Under the pieces are notes generated by a model. That model did no database searches and was not told the DNA's origin. It was given only the letters and a program-made list of their open reading frames with translations. A stretch of 62,811 nt of DNA, taken from positions 1 to 62,811 of the forward strand of contig NZ_REFP01000015.1 of NCBI RefSeq assembly GCF_003688725.1. The letters run 5' to 3'. This DNA is from Thermoactinomyces vulgaris (GTDB lineage Bacteria; Bacillota; Bacilli; Thermoactinomycetales; Thermoactinomycetaceae). The position numbers and the translations under genes were made by a program. Shown in pieces: positions 21,229 to 30,266 of this stretch. How positions within the stretch are numbered: position 1 is the stretch's first letter; every line of letters begins with the position of its first letter.

Positions 21229-22128
21229 ATGGAATTTTCACTTCCATTGCGTTATCCGTATTCATTTAAACTTACGACCAAACGCCTTCATTCATTTGAA
21301 AAAAGCATTTATCGTTGCCGACATGGCCGTTTTCAGCGTACCATTCACGGAAAGCACGGTCCGTTATTGCTCTCGGTAAGCTGTGACGAGGAGGATGTTG
21401 CCCTGAAGGTGGAGATCACCGGGAAGGTGGAGGAACAGGAAGAAGAAGGGTTCCGCAAAAAAGTGGCCCGCATGTTTTCCACCGAAGTGGACTTGCAACC
21501 GTTCTATGAACAAATGGAACAAGTCCCGGAGTTGGCCCCGGTGATCCTGGCACGGAAGGGATTGCATTTTGTGCTGGATCCCGACTTGCATGAGTGTTTG
21601 ATCAAAACGATCATCGGGCAACAATTGAATGTATCTTTTGCAGCTGTCCTCATTCGCCGTTTGATTGAACTGGCAGGGGATGAAGCCGAATTTCAAGGAG
21701 AACGATGGGCTGTTTTCCCGACCCCGGAACAGATTGCCCGGCTCAGGTATGAGGATTTGCAAGAGATCCAGTTCAATCGTCGCAAAGCAGAATACATTAT
21801 CGATTTGTCGAGAAGGATAGCCGGCGGCAAATTGGATCTGGAGGCACTGGACAGATGTTCCGATGAGGAAGTCTTTGCCCGCTTGCTTCCAATCCGGGGG
21901 ATTGGACGTTGGACGGCGGAATGTGTGATGCTATTTGGACTGGGGAGGCCCGATCTGCTCCCGGCCCAGGATATCGGGCTGAGAAATGCGGTCAAACAGT
22001 TTTATTCCATGCAAGAAAGACCGGATGAACCGACCATCCGGCAACTTGGCAGAAGTTGGTCCCCCTATGCCAGTTATGTTACTTTTTATTTATGGGATGC
22101 CCTGAGCGACCTGAAAAACGGGGAATAA
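21229..22128 (+). CDS. DNA-3-methyladenine glycosylase, AlkA family
   Basis: A 299-residue helix-hairpin-helix glycosylase that removes alkylated bases from DNA. The N-terminal part (about 1-110) is the AlkA_N-like beta domain. The catalytic core has the IIGQQLNVSFA segment (128-138), the HhH motif LLPIRGIGRWTAECVM (219-234) and the catalytic aspartate in PAQDIGLRNAV (Asp248). GGAAAGGAG precedes the ATG. It resembles Bacillus YfjP/AlkA. It stands alone behind a terminator. Confidence 0.92.
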   Translation: MEFSLPLRYPYSFKLTTKRLHSFEKSIYRCRHGRFQRTIHGKHGPLLLSVSCDEEDVALKVEITGKVEEQEEEGFRKKVARMFSTEVDLQPFYEQMEQVPELAPVILARKGLHFVLDPDLHECLIKTIIGQQLNVSFAAVLIRRLIELAGDEAEFQGERWAVFPTPEQIARLRYEDLQEIQFNRRKAEYIIDLSRRIAGGKLDLEALDRCSDEEVFARLLPIRGIGRWTAECVMLFGLGRPDLLPAQDIGLRNAVKQFYSMQERPDEPTIRQLGRSWSPYASYVTFYLWDALSDLKNGE

Positions 22129-22167
22129 TGGAAATGGCAATGTCGATCGACATTTGTAAAGGAGAAG

Positions 22168-22326
22168 ATGAAAGTGGCAAGGAAGAGAGCTCAACAAAAG
22201 AAGAAACGTGTTGCGGAAGTCGATGCCCATGGCATCTTGATGCGGGATCTCAAAGCGATGGCAGTGTGGACAGGGATTGCAATTCTTGCCATTACCGTCT
22301 TTGTGCTTGCCGGGCAGTTTCTATAA
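22168..22326 (+). CDS. Small single-span membrane protein
   Basis: A frame of 52 codons. The product has a very basic N-terminus (ARKRAQQKKKRV) followed by one hydrophobic helix (about residues 34-52), which predicts a positive-inside membrane anchor. AAAGGAG lies just upstream; GTG 22174 has even better spacing than ATG 22168. I do not recognise the family. It is followed by a strong bidirectional terminator and may be co-transcribed with alkA. Confidence 0.6.
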   Translation: MKVARKRAQQKKKRVAEVDAHGILMRDLKAMAVWTGIAILAITVFVLAGQFL

Positions 22327-22365
22327 AAAAAACCGTTGACGAAACAGTGGTCGGAAAAACAGAAA

Positions 22366-22391
22366 AGCCCCTCCTTCAAAAAGGAGGGGCT
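22366..22391 (-). terminator. Bidirectional terminator
   Basis: AGCCCCTCCTT (22366-22376) pairs with AAGGAGGGGCT (22381-22391). On the minus strand the stem is followed by TTTTC, serving the mscS gene; it may also stop the small plus-strand gene. Confidence 0.8.
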
Positions 22392-22403
22392 GATTGTATT
22401 TCC

Positions 22404-23336
22404 TTACACTTCAAAGCCTTCTTTGACCAGTTTCGCTTCTTGTCCGTCTTCTAAGTGATATACCACACTGCGCGGATAAGCGAAGTCGATTTTGTATCTG
22501 TGCAAAACAAGAATGGTTTCTTTTCGGATCGCCCTTTCCAGTGCCCAAAATTGATCCGGTTCGCTGAGGGCGGTCAGAGTGAATGTGACCCCGCTTGCAT
22601 CCATCGTGGTGATCCCCATGATTTCCGGTTCTTGAATCAGAGAAGAGGCAAACTTTTCTTGAATGTTTGCACAAACCTCTTCCAATGCTTCATTCACTTT
22701 TGACAAGTCGGATTCATAAGGAACCGTCACGTTGACAATGGCCCGCATCTGATCCCGGTTGTAATTTGTCACTTGGTTGATGTTACCGTTCGCGAGATAA
22801 TGCAGCCGTTGGTTAAATTCACGAATTTTGGTGATGCGGAGGCCGACTTCTTCGACCGTTCCGCGGATTTGACCGTTGATTTCCACATAATCGCCGACTT
22901 CCAACTGTCCTTCGAAGATCATAAAAAATCCGCTGATGACATCCCGGATCAGATTTTGTGCCCCGAAACCGACCGCCAAGCCCAGAACCCCGGCACCGGC
23001 CAGCACAGGCAGCGGATCAAAGCCGAGATTGATTAAGATGGTGAGTGCGGATATAAAGTAAATGGCATAACGGGCAATGGATTTGATCAACTTGCGGAGG
23101 GTTTGCGCTTTTTTGGATTCCATCCGGCTGATGTCAAAAATTTTATCCACAATCCGGTCGACAAAGCGAAGTGCCACGATCGTCAAAACAACGATGAGCG
23201 CAATTTGACCGGCTGGAAGGACAATGTAAGACATCGGATCTTCAATCATCCGGGTCAACAGGGTTTTGGTTTGCACTGCCAATTCCCCGGCGGCCGCAAT
23301 TTGTGTATTCAATGTTTGTTCCGTTATTCCATTCAT
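22404..23336 (-). CDS. Small-conductance mechanosensitive channel, MscS family
   Basis: A 310-residue membrane channel that opens on osmotic downshock. Three hydrophobic helices occur at about 42-62, 84-108 and 112-130. The pore helix carries GAGVLGLAVGFGAQNLI with the small-residue packing pattern of MscS TM3. A cytoplasmic beta domain (EGQLEVGDYVEINGQ) and alpha/beta C-terminus follow. It is close in size to Bacillus subtilis YkuT. It is followed by its own terminator. Confidence 0.93.
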   Translation of the reverse strand: MNGITEQTLNTQIAAAGELAVQTKTLLTRMIEDPMSYIVLPAGQIALIVVLTIVALRFVDRIVDKIFDISRMESKKAQTLRKLIKSIARYAIYFISALTILINLGFDPLPVLAGAGVLGLAVGFGAQNLIRDVISGFFMIFEGQLEVGDYVEINGQIRGTVEEVGLRITKIREFNQRLHYLANGNINQVTNYNRDQMRAIVNVTVPYESDLSKVNEALEEVCANIQEKFASSLIQEPEIMGITTMDASGVTFTLTALSEPDQFWALERAIRKETILVLHRYKIDFAYPRSVVYHLEDGQEAKLVKEGFEV

Positions 23337-23370
23337 TCTTTTACTTCTCCTCCGGTTTCATCAAGCGAAT

Positions 23371-24348
23371 TTATGAAATGAATTGTTTTGTTTTTTTATC
23401 TAATTGTTCTCTGCTCATCCAACCAACATAAGCGTAAAAGATCTGGTGTTGATGGTCAAGTAAAGCAATGGCAAAAAAGGGATAATGCCTTTTATAATGG
23501 TACCGGACGTCCAGCCAGCGGACTTCATAACCGTAGGGACGTTCAAAGACTTTGGGATATCCGTAAGAAGTAAAAGAAAGGAAAGCACGGATGGGTTCGG
23601 CCTTTTTCGATTCCTTGACGGCCGGATGAAGCATATCTTTGGTCGGAAAACGGCCGGTCCAATGGATTCGTTTACTCCGAATTTCACCCACTTTTGCCAT
23701 TTCCGGGGTTTCAACGATCAAATTCCACACATTCCAGCGAAAAGTGGGGGTCAGAGTGTATCTGCCGAGCACATTGACTTGTTTTTGTGCCATCCGGAGC
23801 AGATTTCGCTGTTGCCAAAACCGGAGCGCAATATAACCGGCGATTGCCAAATAGACCAGAAGGAAGATTTTTCCGCTTTGAGCCGGCCATATCCACCACA
23901 AGGCAAATCCGGCCAGATGAAGGGAGAAAATGAAAGGATCAAAGATGTTCAAAACGTTAAAAGCCACCCAGTTTCTGGATAACGGACGGAACGCCTGGGT
24001 TCCGTAGGAATTAAACAAATCAATAAAGATATGGATAAAGACGGCAAGAAAGCTCCATAAAAACGTGTGTAACACATTTATTTCCGGTAGCAGAAGAAAA
24101 AGCCCAAGGGTGATGAGACCGGGCCAAACCAAAAGCATTGGCAATGAATGGCTGAATCCCCGGTGATTCCGGATATATTTGGCATTTCCTTTCAGGCGGT
24201 AAAGCGTATCGATATCCGGTATTTCAGATCCGATCACGGTTGCCAACAGCACCGATTTCATTGTTTCAGGATCGGTTGTGACCGCCGGATCCAATTGAGC
24301 CAATCCGAAAAGTCCCACCCCCATCACAAAATGGGTTCCTGTATCCAT
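23371..24348 (-). CDS. YfhP/YdjM-type membrane-bound metal-dependent hydrolase
   Basis: A 325-residue protein of the DUF457 family. The opening MDTGTHFVMG, IGSEIPDIDT and HRGFSHSLP give the conserved His/Asp metal ligands, and at least four hydrophobic segments follow. The C-terminal third is soluble. GGAGGAGGG precedes the ATG on the minus strand. In Bacillus subtilis yfhP is the divergent neighbour of mutY (yfhQ), as here. The substrate is unknown. Confidence 0.85.
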   Translation of the reverse strand: MDTGTHFVMGVGLFGLAQLDPAVTTDPETMKSVLLATVIGSEIPDIDTLYRLKGNAKYIRNHRGFSHSLPMLLVWPGLITLGLFLLLPEINVLHTFLWSFLAVFIHIFIDLFNSYGTQAFRPLSRNWVAFNVLNIFDPFIFSLHLAGFALWWIWPAQSGKIFLLVYLAIAGYIALRFWQQRNLLRMAQKQVNVLGRYTLTPTFRWNVWNLIVETPEMAKVGEIRSKRIHWTGRFPTKDMLHPAVKESKKAEPIRAFLSFTSYGYPKVFERPYGYEVRWLDVRYHYKRHYPFFAIALLDHQHQIFYAYVGWMSREQLDKKTKQFIS

Positions 24349-24590
24349 TCTTAGACCCTCCTCCGGGACAGACTGAACAAATTTTATCAGATTTTTATAA
24401 TGAAAAGATTGACGTAATCGATAAAATTTATTTTAATAAAGCAACTACTGTCCATAGTTTAAAGGAACGTTAAAATTCATTTATACAAATTGGGGTCAGG
24501 TCGTGTATGATGTTAATAACAGGATTTTCTGTATCATCTCATTCAGATTATAACCTTTGGAACCGAATTCATGCTAAAGGAGGACACTGA

Positions 24591-25694
24591 TTGCCAAAAA
24601 GTCGCGATATTGATAAACATTTATCCATCAGTGAAGAAAAACGACATACTATTCAGACACAATTACTGGCGTGGTACGGACAAAACAAGAGAGATTTGCC
24701 GTGGCGAAAAAACAAAGACCCTTACCGAATCTGGGTTTCCGAAATCATGCTGCAACAAACCCGCGTCGATACGGTGATCCCTTATTTTGAACGGTTTATG
24801 AAGCTGTTTCCCACGGTGGAAGATCTGGCCAATGCCCCCGAAGAACAAGTGCTGAAGGCTTGGGAAGGTTTGGGCTATTATTCGCGTGTACGAAATTTGC
24901 ACCAAGCCGCCAAGCAAATCGTTCATGAAGGCGATGGGAAAATCCCTTCAGATAAAAAATCCATTTTAAAATTAAAAGGAATTGGCACTTATACCGCCGG
25001 AGCGGTGTTAAGCATTGCGTTTGACCAAAAAATTCCGGCTGTGGACGGGAACGTGATGCGCGTTTTTTCCCGTTTGTTTGCCATCGAAGAGGATATTGCA
25101 TCCGGCACCACCCGGAAAAAGATGGAGTCTCTGGTGGAGCGTGTCATGCCGGAAGAAGCCCCGGGGGATTTCAACCAGGCGTTGATGGATTTGGGGGCAA
25201 CCATTTGCACTCCGGTATCACCCGGCTGCTTGCTCTGTCCGGTTCGTTCGGTGTGTGAAGCCTATGAAAAAGGGATGGAAGAACAACTTCCGGTCAAAAA
25301 AAAGGCAAAACCGCCGGTGCAACAAGAGATGGTGATGGTCTTTTTTCAACATCAAAACTTGTTTATCGGGGAGAAAAGGCCTGAACAAGGATTGCTTGCC
25401 GGGCTTTGGGGTTTGCCGACCTTTGAGATCCCCAAAGGAGATCATCATTTGACAATCATAGAAAAATTTTGCAAAGAAAATCGAATACCTGCTTTAAATT
25501 ATATAATCAAAGGAGAATTTCAACATGTTTTCAGCCATCGCCATTGGAAGGTGACGGTGGTGGAAGTGGAGCTTAAAAATACCGGCTTTGATTTGCCAAC
25601 GTCATGGTCATGGCTGGAAAAAGAGAAAAGAGAAGAAAAAACCTGGGCCAATGTTTACCACAAAGCGTTTAAAACAGAACGAAAAAAAGTCTGA
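24591..25694 (+). CDS. mutY: A/G-specific adenine glycosylase MutY
   Basis: MutY removes adenine mispaired with 8-oxoguanine or guanine. The 367-residue protein has the catalytic glutamate in SEIMLQQT (Glu51), the HhH motif LKGIGTYTAGAV (128-139), the catalytic aspartate in VDGNV (Asp152) and the 4Fe-4S ligands Cys206, 213, 216 and 222 in C-x6-C-x2-C-x5-C spacing. A C-terminal NUDIX-like domain (about 240-367) reads 8-oxoG. The TTG start follows AAAGGAGG. Confidence 0.97.
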   Translation: MPKSRDIDKHLSISEEKRHTIQTQLLAWYGQNKRDLPWRKNKDPYRIWVSEIMLQQTRVDTVIPYFERFMKLFPTVEDLANAPEEQVLKAWEGLGYYSRVRNLHQAAKQIVHEGDGKIPSDKKSILKLKGIGTYTAGAVLSIAFDQKIPAVDGNVMRVFSRLFAIEEDIASGTTRKKMESLVERVMPEEAPGDFNQALMDLGATICTPVSPGCLLCPVRSVCEAYEKGMEEQLPVKKKAKPPVQQEMVMVFFQHQNLFIGEKRPEQGLLAGLWGLPTFEIPKGDHHLTIIEKFCKENRIPALNYIIKGEFQHVFSHRHWKVTVVEVELKNTGFDLPTSWSWLEKEKREEKTWANVYHKAFKTERKKV

Positions 25695-25724
25695 CGGATG
25701 GATGATAAAAGGGAGAGTGTGATT

Positions 25725-27050
25725 GTGGAGGAAAAAGAGAAGAAGCATGAGGAACATTCCTCTGAAACAAAATCTGAGTTGGAGATCCGTGTGGATGATG
25801 GAAAGAAGCCGGAAGGGACAGGAAGCGGAGAGCAGCAGGCATTTGGCGATCCGGGGGCATTTTCCCCGACCGGGGCTGAAGAGCATGCAAAGGCTGAACA
25901 AGCCCATGCGAAACCGGAAGCAATGAGCAATGAGCAAAACAAACCAAATGAGAAAGCGGACGGGACCCCGGCCGGCGTGCCGCAGGAAAGAGGAATCCGG
26001 GAAAGGATCAAGAGTGAAATCAAAAACACTCCCCGTCCCAAAAAGATTTTGGTGAGCACCATCATCGCATCCATGACGGTGGTGGCGATCCTGGGCTTTG
26101 GTGTTTACGGCCCGGCAGGGACGACGGAAGAAGTTGCTGCGGTTCAAACGGAGGAAGAAAAGAAAGATCCGGCCAAACTGATTTTGCAACATGAGGACAA
26201 AAAATACGAGTTGGATTTGTGGCAATTGGGTTATGATGGAAAAAGTCCGGAAAGTGTGGATATGAAAAAATTAACCGAATGGTTGGACAGCGTCCGCAAG
26301 GAAGTGCGTGTCGAACCGAAGAATGCCCGGTTTGAGAACAACCGTTGGGGGGAGACCCTGATCAAGGGAGAATACGGAGAAGACATGGATGTGGAAAAAA
26401 TGAAGGAATGGCTGAATAATTGGCATGCTTCCTTGAATCAACCGTATACGATCCCCATGGTTGAGGTGAAACCGGAGGTGACCAGCAATGATTTGCGCCA
26501 AGTGGATAAAAATTTGATCGGAAGCTACACCACCAAATTCAACCCAGGAAACGTCAACCGGACCACGAATATGCAGCTGGCCTCCAATGAGATTCATAAT
26601 TTGGTCATGTTGCCCGGCGAAAAATTTTCATTCAACCAAGTGGTGGGAGAGCGCACTGAAGCAAGAGGATATAAAACCGCTCACGTGATTGTCAAAGGAG
26701 AATATACCGAAGGCATTGGCGGAGGCATTTGCCAAGTCTCTTCCACGTTATACAACAGTACGGACCGTGCCGGATTGAAAATGTTGAGAGTGGTCCATCA
26801 CAGTGCAGATGTCGATTATGTGCCCAAAGGCCGGGATGCCACGGTTTCATGGGGCGGTCCGGATTTCCGCTTCCAAAACAATCTGGATGCTCCGATTCTT
26901 TTGAGGATCTTTATCAACGGCGGGGAACTGACGGCAAATGTTTATACGGTTCCCGGAGCCAAAGTGAAAAAGCGCAATGTGGCGCCGGCACCCGAATCCT
27001 TTACGGAAGTGGTCGTTGATCAGAGCGGAAAGGAAGTGCCGCAGTCTTAA
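25725..27050 (+). CDS. VanW family protein with membrane anchor
   Basis: A protein of about 441 residues. The N-terminal 95 residues are highly polar and charged, with no cysteine, followed by one membrane helix (VSTIIASMTVVAILGFGVYG), an outer putative peptidoglycan-binding segment and a C-terminal VanW domain (NLVMLPGEKFSFN, GYKTAHVIVKGEY, GGGICQVSSTLYN). GTG 25725 is nine bases after AAAAGGGAG; ATG 25698 would add nine residues but has no good site. VanW proteins are exported; their biochemical role is not settled. It begins soon after mutY. Confidence 0.88.
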   Translation: MEEKEKKHEEHSSETKSELEIRVDDGKKPEGTGSGEQQAFGDPGAFSPTGAEEHAKAEQAHAKPEAMSNEQNKPNEKADGTPAGVPQERGIRERIKSEIKNTPRPKKILVSTIIASMTVVAILGFGVYGPAGTTEEVAAVQTEEEKKDPAKLILQHEDKKYELDLWQLGYDGKSPESVDMKKLTEWLDSVRKEVRVEPKNARFENNRWGETLIKGEYGEDMDVEKMKEWLNNWHASLNQPYTIPMVEVKPEVTSNDLRQVDKNLIGSYTTKFNPGNVNRTTNMQLASNEIHNLVMLPGEKFSFNQVVGERTEARGYKTAHVIVKGEYTEGIGGGICQVSSTLYNSTDRAGLKMLRVVHHSADVDYVPKGRDATVSWGGPDFRFQNNLDAPILLRIFINGGELTANVYTVPGAKVKKRNVAPAPESFTEVVVDQSGKEVPQS

Positions 27051-27057
27051 ACAAAAA

Positions 27058-27099
27058 ACACCCTTCGGCCAAGATGAACGGGTCAAAGGGTGTTTTTTG
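27058..27099 (+). terminator. Terminator after the VanW gene
   Basis: ACACCCTT (27058-27065) pairs with AAGGGTGT (27086-27093), followed by T residues. Confidence 0.85.
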
Positions 27100-27102
27100 T
27101 TC

Positions 27103-27279
27103 AGCCGGTTGGTTTTCATCCAACATGGCCGTGTCGGAAATAAGCACCAGATCGCATTGAAAACGTTTTTTGTATCTCTGTAAACAAGGGATGAGATGAG
27201 GACTGCCGATTTCTTCTTCTCCTTCAATCAGGAATTTCACATTCACGGGAAGACGTCCCTGCAAGACGAATTCAGAGGC
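27103..27279 (-). pseudogene. Fragment of an M20-family metallopeptidase gene
   Basis: On the minus strand about 58 codons read ASEFVLQGRLPVNVKFL, IEGEEEIGSPHL, and CDLVLISDTAML. These match the middle of M20 dipeptidases, where EGEEEIGS holds catalytic and zinc-binding glutamates. The reading ends at ENQPA, just inside the VanW-gene terminator, and a stop lies upstream at about 27301. No start, N-terminal HGH-type metal motif or C-terminal half is present. It is a remnant, not a working gene. Confidence 0.75.
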
Positions 27280-27454
27280 TGACGCTGACCCGGGTGGTCA
27301 GTCCTTTTTGCTTATGGAACAACTGCGCGGCATGCATGATTTATACCGGTTATGCACCAAAGTGAATCCGCAAGGAATGCGTTTTGCAAATCACAACAAA
27401 AATAAAAAGATCTGGAAAAAAGTGATTGAAAGAAGAGGGGGCAGGATAAAATAA
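27266..27454 (+). other. Open coding-like segment, possibly a gene remnant
   Basis: A plus-strand frame open from 27200 to the stop at 27452-27454 has protein-like composition in its second half (segments such as LLMEQLRGMHDLYRLC and NPQGMRFANHNKNKK). From the first ATG (27314) it would make only 46 residues, and no ribosome site is visible. I do not recognise it. It abuts the M20 fragment, so it may be the tail of another broken gene left by the same rearrangement. Confidence 0.3.
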
Positions 27455-27507
27455 AGAAAAAGGAAAATTTTGCTGTTTTCTGAGTGTTCCGGCGGGGGTG
27501 GTAAGTG

Positions 27508-28197
27508 ATGAAACATGTGTCTGTGGGGGTTCGCAAGCATTGGTTTTTATGGGTATTCCGCGGGTCGGCTCTTCTTCATTTTGTCACCGTTCTTTTTGTC
27601 ATGTTCGTTCTTTTCCAACTGTCTCAGGGGTCCTGGCTCAGACGGTTCCGTTTTATGCAGGCGAATGAGGTCCTGGTGACGATCTCCTGGATTAGCATTC
27701 TGATTGCCGTTTTGTCCATTCTGGCTGTTTTCACCATCTTGTTGTTCACCCTCGACCGGCAATATCGCGTGATTTTGCAGTGGGGTTGGTTTATTCAATT
27801 GATGGGCAGCCTTTCCTTATTCATCCATGTCTTTATACAAATGTTTGTCTATCCATTGCTGATGAAAATGGCTTGGGAGACAACCAATCCGCTCTTGTTT
27901 CATCATCTGGATGATTGGGAACATTTACTTGTCCCCGCGATCAGCGTCTTTGTCCCCTCTTGTTGGGCCGTCGGCGGGTTGATCTATACCGCCGTGATGT
28001 TCCGGTCATCGGGTCTTTCCCGCTTGCTTCATTGGTGGTCGTTGCTGGTTTGGGTCATGGTTCTGACCGGGGCGGTCTTGGTGCGGTGGGTCGGTTCTGC
28101 GGCGGTTTTCTGGCAGGGGGCTGCCATCCTTTTGTTTGTCCCGTGGCTTTGGTATGCGGCTGAAGATATGAATCCGATTGGAAATGAAATGGATTGA
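27508..28197 (+). CDS. Six-helix integral membrane protein of unknown function
   Basis: A 229-residue protein that is hydrophobic for most of its length, with about six membrane segments (roughly 13-38, 55-80, 87-112, 130-155, 170-195 and 200-220). Conserved-looking HHLDDWEHLL lies between helices three and four. GGGGGTGG is six bases before ATG 27508; the GTG at 27505 is less well spaced. I do not recognise the family. The GNAT gene follows in the same direction 64 bases on. Confidence 0.7.
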   Translation: MKHVSVGVRKHWFLWVFRGSALLHFVTVLFVMFVLFQLSQGSWLRRFRFMQANEVLVTISWISILIAVLSILAVFTILLFTLDRQYRVILQWGWFIQLMGSLSLFIHVFIQMFVYPLLMKMAWETTNPLLFHHLDDWEHLLVPAISVFVPSCWAVGGLIYTAVMFRSSGLSRLLHWWSLLVWVMVLTGAVLVRWVGSAAVFWQGAAILLFVPWLWYAAEDMNPIGNEMD

Positions 28198-28261
28198 AAT
28201 AAAATTAGTTCTTGAGGTAAAATAAATAAGCCGAGAATGGGATCTGAAGCGGGGGGAAAAA

Positions 28262-28705
28262 ATGATACGCTTACGTTCTTTTCGATTGTCAGATGTACAT
28301 GATGTATCAAACATTTGGCAAATGACAGCTTCTCGCGAGCAGGAAAAAGAAACGTTGCAAGTGTTGGCGGAACAAATCAGCTTGGACCGGGATTTGGTGA
28401 TCGTGGCTGAAGAAGAAGGAACAGTGGTTGGTGCGATTGTTGGTACGATTGATCAACAAACGGGCTTTTTTTATTGTCTGGCTGTCCATCCTGACCATCA
28501 AAAGAGAAAAATTGGCACCATGTTGGTCCGTGAGTTGGAACATCGTTTTTGGAAAAAAGGAGTCAAAAGGATTTGGATCACAGTCGATGAAGGAACGAAA
28601 AAACTGCTCCCATTTTATCAACATCTCGGCTATACCAATAGTTGCTCCACTCGCTTGGAAAAAGAGTTGTATTCTGTCTTTCAAAGGCGTCAAACCGTTT
28701 CATAA
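28262..28705 (+). CDS. GNAT family N-acetyltransferase
   Basis: A 147-residue acyltransferase. The fold shows the N-terminal strand-helix MIRLRSFRLSD, VIVAEEEGTVVGAIVG, the acetyl-CoA binding segment FYCLAVHPDHQKRKIGTML (motif A with the RKIG loop) and the C-terminal FYQHLGY (motif B). GGGGGGAA precedes the ATG. The substrate cannot be read from the sequence. Confidence 0.88.
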   Translation: MIRLRSFRLSDVHDVSNIWQMTASREQEKETLQVLAEQISLDRDLVIVAEEEGTVVGAIVGTIDQQTGFFYCLAVHPDHQKRKIGTMLVRELEHRFWKKGVKRIWITVDEGTKKLLPFYQHLGYTNSCSTRLEKELYSVFQRRQTVS

Positions 28706-28721
28706 TTTTTTATGCTTTGAG

Positions 28722-28748
28722 TTTCTGCCGAAAGGCAGAGATTTTTTT
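28722..28748 (+). terminator. Terminator after the GNAT gene
   Basis: TCTGCC (28724-28729), GAAA loop and GGCAGA (28734-28739), followed by a T run. Confidence 0.85.
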
Positions 28749-29040
28749 GTGTCCAAATCCTTTTTTGGACCCCAAGCCTATTTAAGGATATCTGTTTTAA
28801 GTTAAGATTACTACACTTTGAATGCGCTTTCAAATTAAAATTATTTGAACGGTTTATTTTTTTGCCTGTTCCGCTTTTTTGAAAAGATGAACCGGCTTTC
28901 TTGTTTTGTTTTTTGTTATGTAAATTTTAATGATTCATCAAAAAATTATTAAATGTGTTTGGATGAATGCATTTGCTTTTTGCTTTCTCTTTTCTGCAAG
29001 CTCAAAACGGTTGCCGGGGTGGGGGCCGGGCCGTGATCTC
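28749..29040. other. Intergenic region upstream of the proC leader
   Basis: AT-rich, no gene or repeat recognised. It separates the GNAT terminator from the proC promoter. Confidence 0.5.
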
Positions 29041-29043
29041 CGG

Positions 29044-29072
29044 TTGACATCCCGATCGCAATGATTCATAAT
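29044..29072 (+). promoter_or_regulatory. Sigma-A promoter of the proC T-box transcript
   Basis: TTGACA (29044-29049), a 17-base spacer and CATAAT (29067-29072): a near-consensus promoter about 320 bases before proC. Confidence 0.85.
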
Positions 29073-29078
29073 AGTTAG

Positions 29079-29365
29079 CAGAATTTCATGATCAGTGAGA
29101 AAAAACCGTTCGTACAACCGATATATGTTGGAAACGCGATGACGAGGGCCAGTAAAACATGACAAGCCGTACAGAGAGTAAAGCCCGCCGGTTGAGAGGC
29201 TTTGCCGGTGTTGTCTGTTTGAACCCACCCTTGTATGCGGAAGATGATGAATCTATCCGGGTTTTCCCGTTACAGATAAAAAGCCGGGCACAATGGATGT
29301 GCCAACAAAGGTGGTACCGCGGAAGACAAACCTCTTTCGTCCTTTAGGCGAAAAGAGGTTTTTTA
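29079..29365 (+). promoter_or_regulatory. T-box riboswitch, proline specificity predicted
   Basis: The T-box core AAAGGTGGTACCGCGG (29307-29322) precedes an intrinsic terminator (29329-29342 with 29347-29360, then a T run). Stem I starts near 29140: ACGAGGG pairs with CCCTTGT (29228-29234), and GACAA pairs with TTGTC above it. The specifier loop between these helices reads GAACCCA, placing the proline codon CCC at 29224-29226. Uncharged tRNA-Pro should bind and allow read-through into proC. Confidence 0.93.
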
Positions 29366-29392
29366 TTTTGAAACAAAGAGGAGGGATTTTTG

Positions 29393-30223
29393 ATGCTTGC
29401 ACACAAGACCATCGGGTTTATCGGCGCCGGATCCATGGCGGAAGCGATTTTGGAAGGGCTGATCACGGAGAAGAAGGTGAAGCCGCATCAAGTGAGCATG
29501 GTGAACCGGCAAAACCGCACGCGCATCAAAGAAATATGTCAAAAATACGGGCTTGATTGGACGAAGCAAAGCGAAGAAAATGTGGCCGGGGCAGAGATTG
29601 TGATTCTTGCGGTAAAACCCAAAGATACGGTCGAAGTGTTGAAAAAATGGGGAGAGCGTTTACAGGACGGACAAATTTTAATCTCTGCGGTGGCGGGAAT
29701 CACCACGGAATTCATTGATAATTATTTACAAAATCGCGTTTCGGTGATGCGGGTGATGCCAAACACCTCTTGCCGGGTGGGGCGATCGGCCACGGCGATG
29801 AGCAAGGGAAGCCGGGCGACCCGGGAAGCGGTTGAGATCACAAGAGAGATTTTTTCCACTATCGGCTTGGTGGTCATGGTGGAAGAAGCTTTGATGGATG
29901 CCGTGACGGGCCTGTCGGGAAGTGGTCCGGCTTATATCTATACCATGACGGAAGCCATGGAGTCTGCCGGGGTATCGGCCGGTTTGGATCCGGAAACAGC
30001 CCGGATCTTAACGGTTCAAACTTTGCTGGGAGCGGCACATATGCTCATGGAAAGCGGAAAAAATGCCAGGCAGTTGTGTGAAGAAGTCACATCTCCCGGA
30101 GGCACCACCATGGCCGGTTTGCAGGCATTAAGGGATTATCGCTTTGACGAAGCGGTGAAAGCGGCCGTGCTGAAGGCGGCGAAGCGGGCCGGTGAATTGG
30201 GCAAACAACATGCTTCTTATTGA
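29393..30223 (+). CDS. proC: Pyrroline-5-carboxylate reductase ProC
   Basis: ProC reduces pyrroline-5-carboxylate to proline with NAD(P)H. The 276-residue protein has the Rossmann start TIGFIGAGSMAEAI, AVKPKD, VMPNTSCRVG and the C-terminal dimer/active-site segment SGSGPAYIY with EVTSPGGTT. AGGAGGG lies before ATG 29393. A proline T-box controls it, which fits the reaction. It is transcribed alone. Confidence 0.97.
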   Translation: MLAHKTIGFIGAGSMAEAILEGLITEKKVKPHQVSMVNRQNRTRIKEICQKYGLDWTKQSEENVAGAEIVILAVKPKDTVEVLKKWGERLQDGQILISAVAGITTEFIDNYLQNRVSVMRVMPNTSCRVGRSATAMSKGSRATREAVEITREIFSTIGLVVMVEEALMDAVTGLSGSGPAYIYTMTEAMESAGVSAGLDPETARILTVQTLLGAAHMLMESGKNARQLCEEVTSPGGTTMAGLQALRDYRFDEAVKAAVLKAAKRAGELGKQHASY

Positions 30224-30230
30224 AATGTTG

Positions 30231-30266
30231 AGAGTCCATGACAAGGCGGGTTCATGGACTCTTTTT
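30231..30266 (+). terminator. Terminator after proC
   Basis: AGAGTCCATGA (30231-30241) pairs perfectly with TCATGGACTCT (30252-30262), followed by T residues. Confidence 0.93.
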
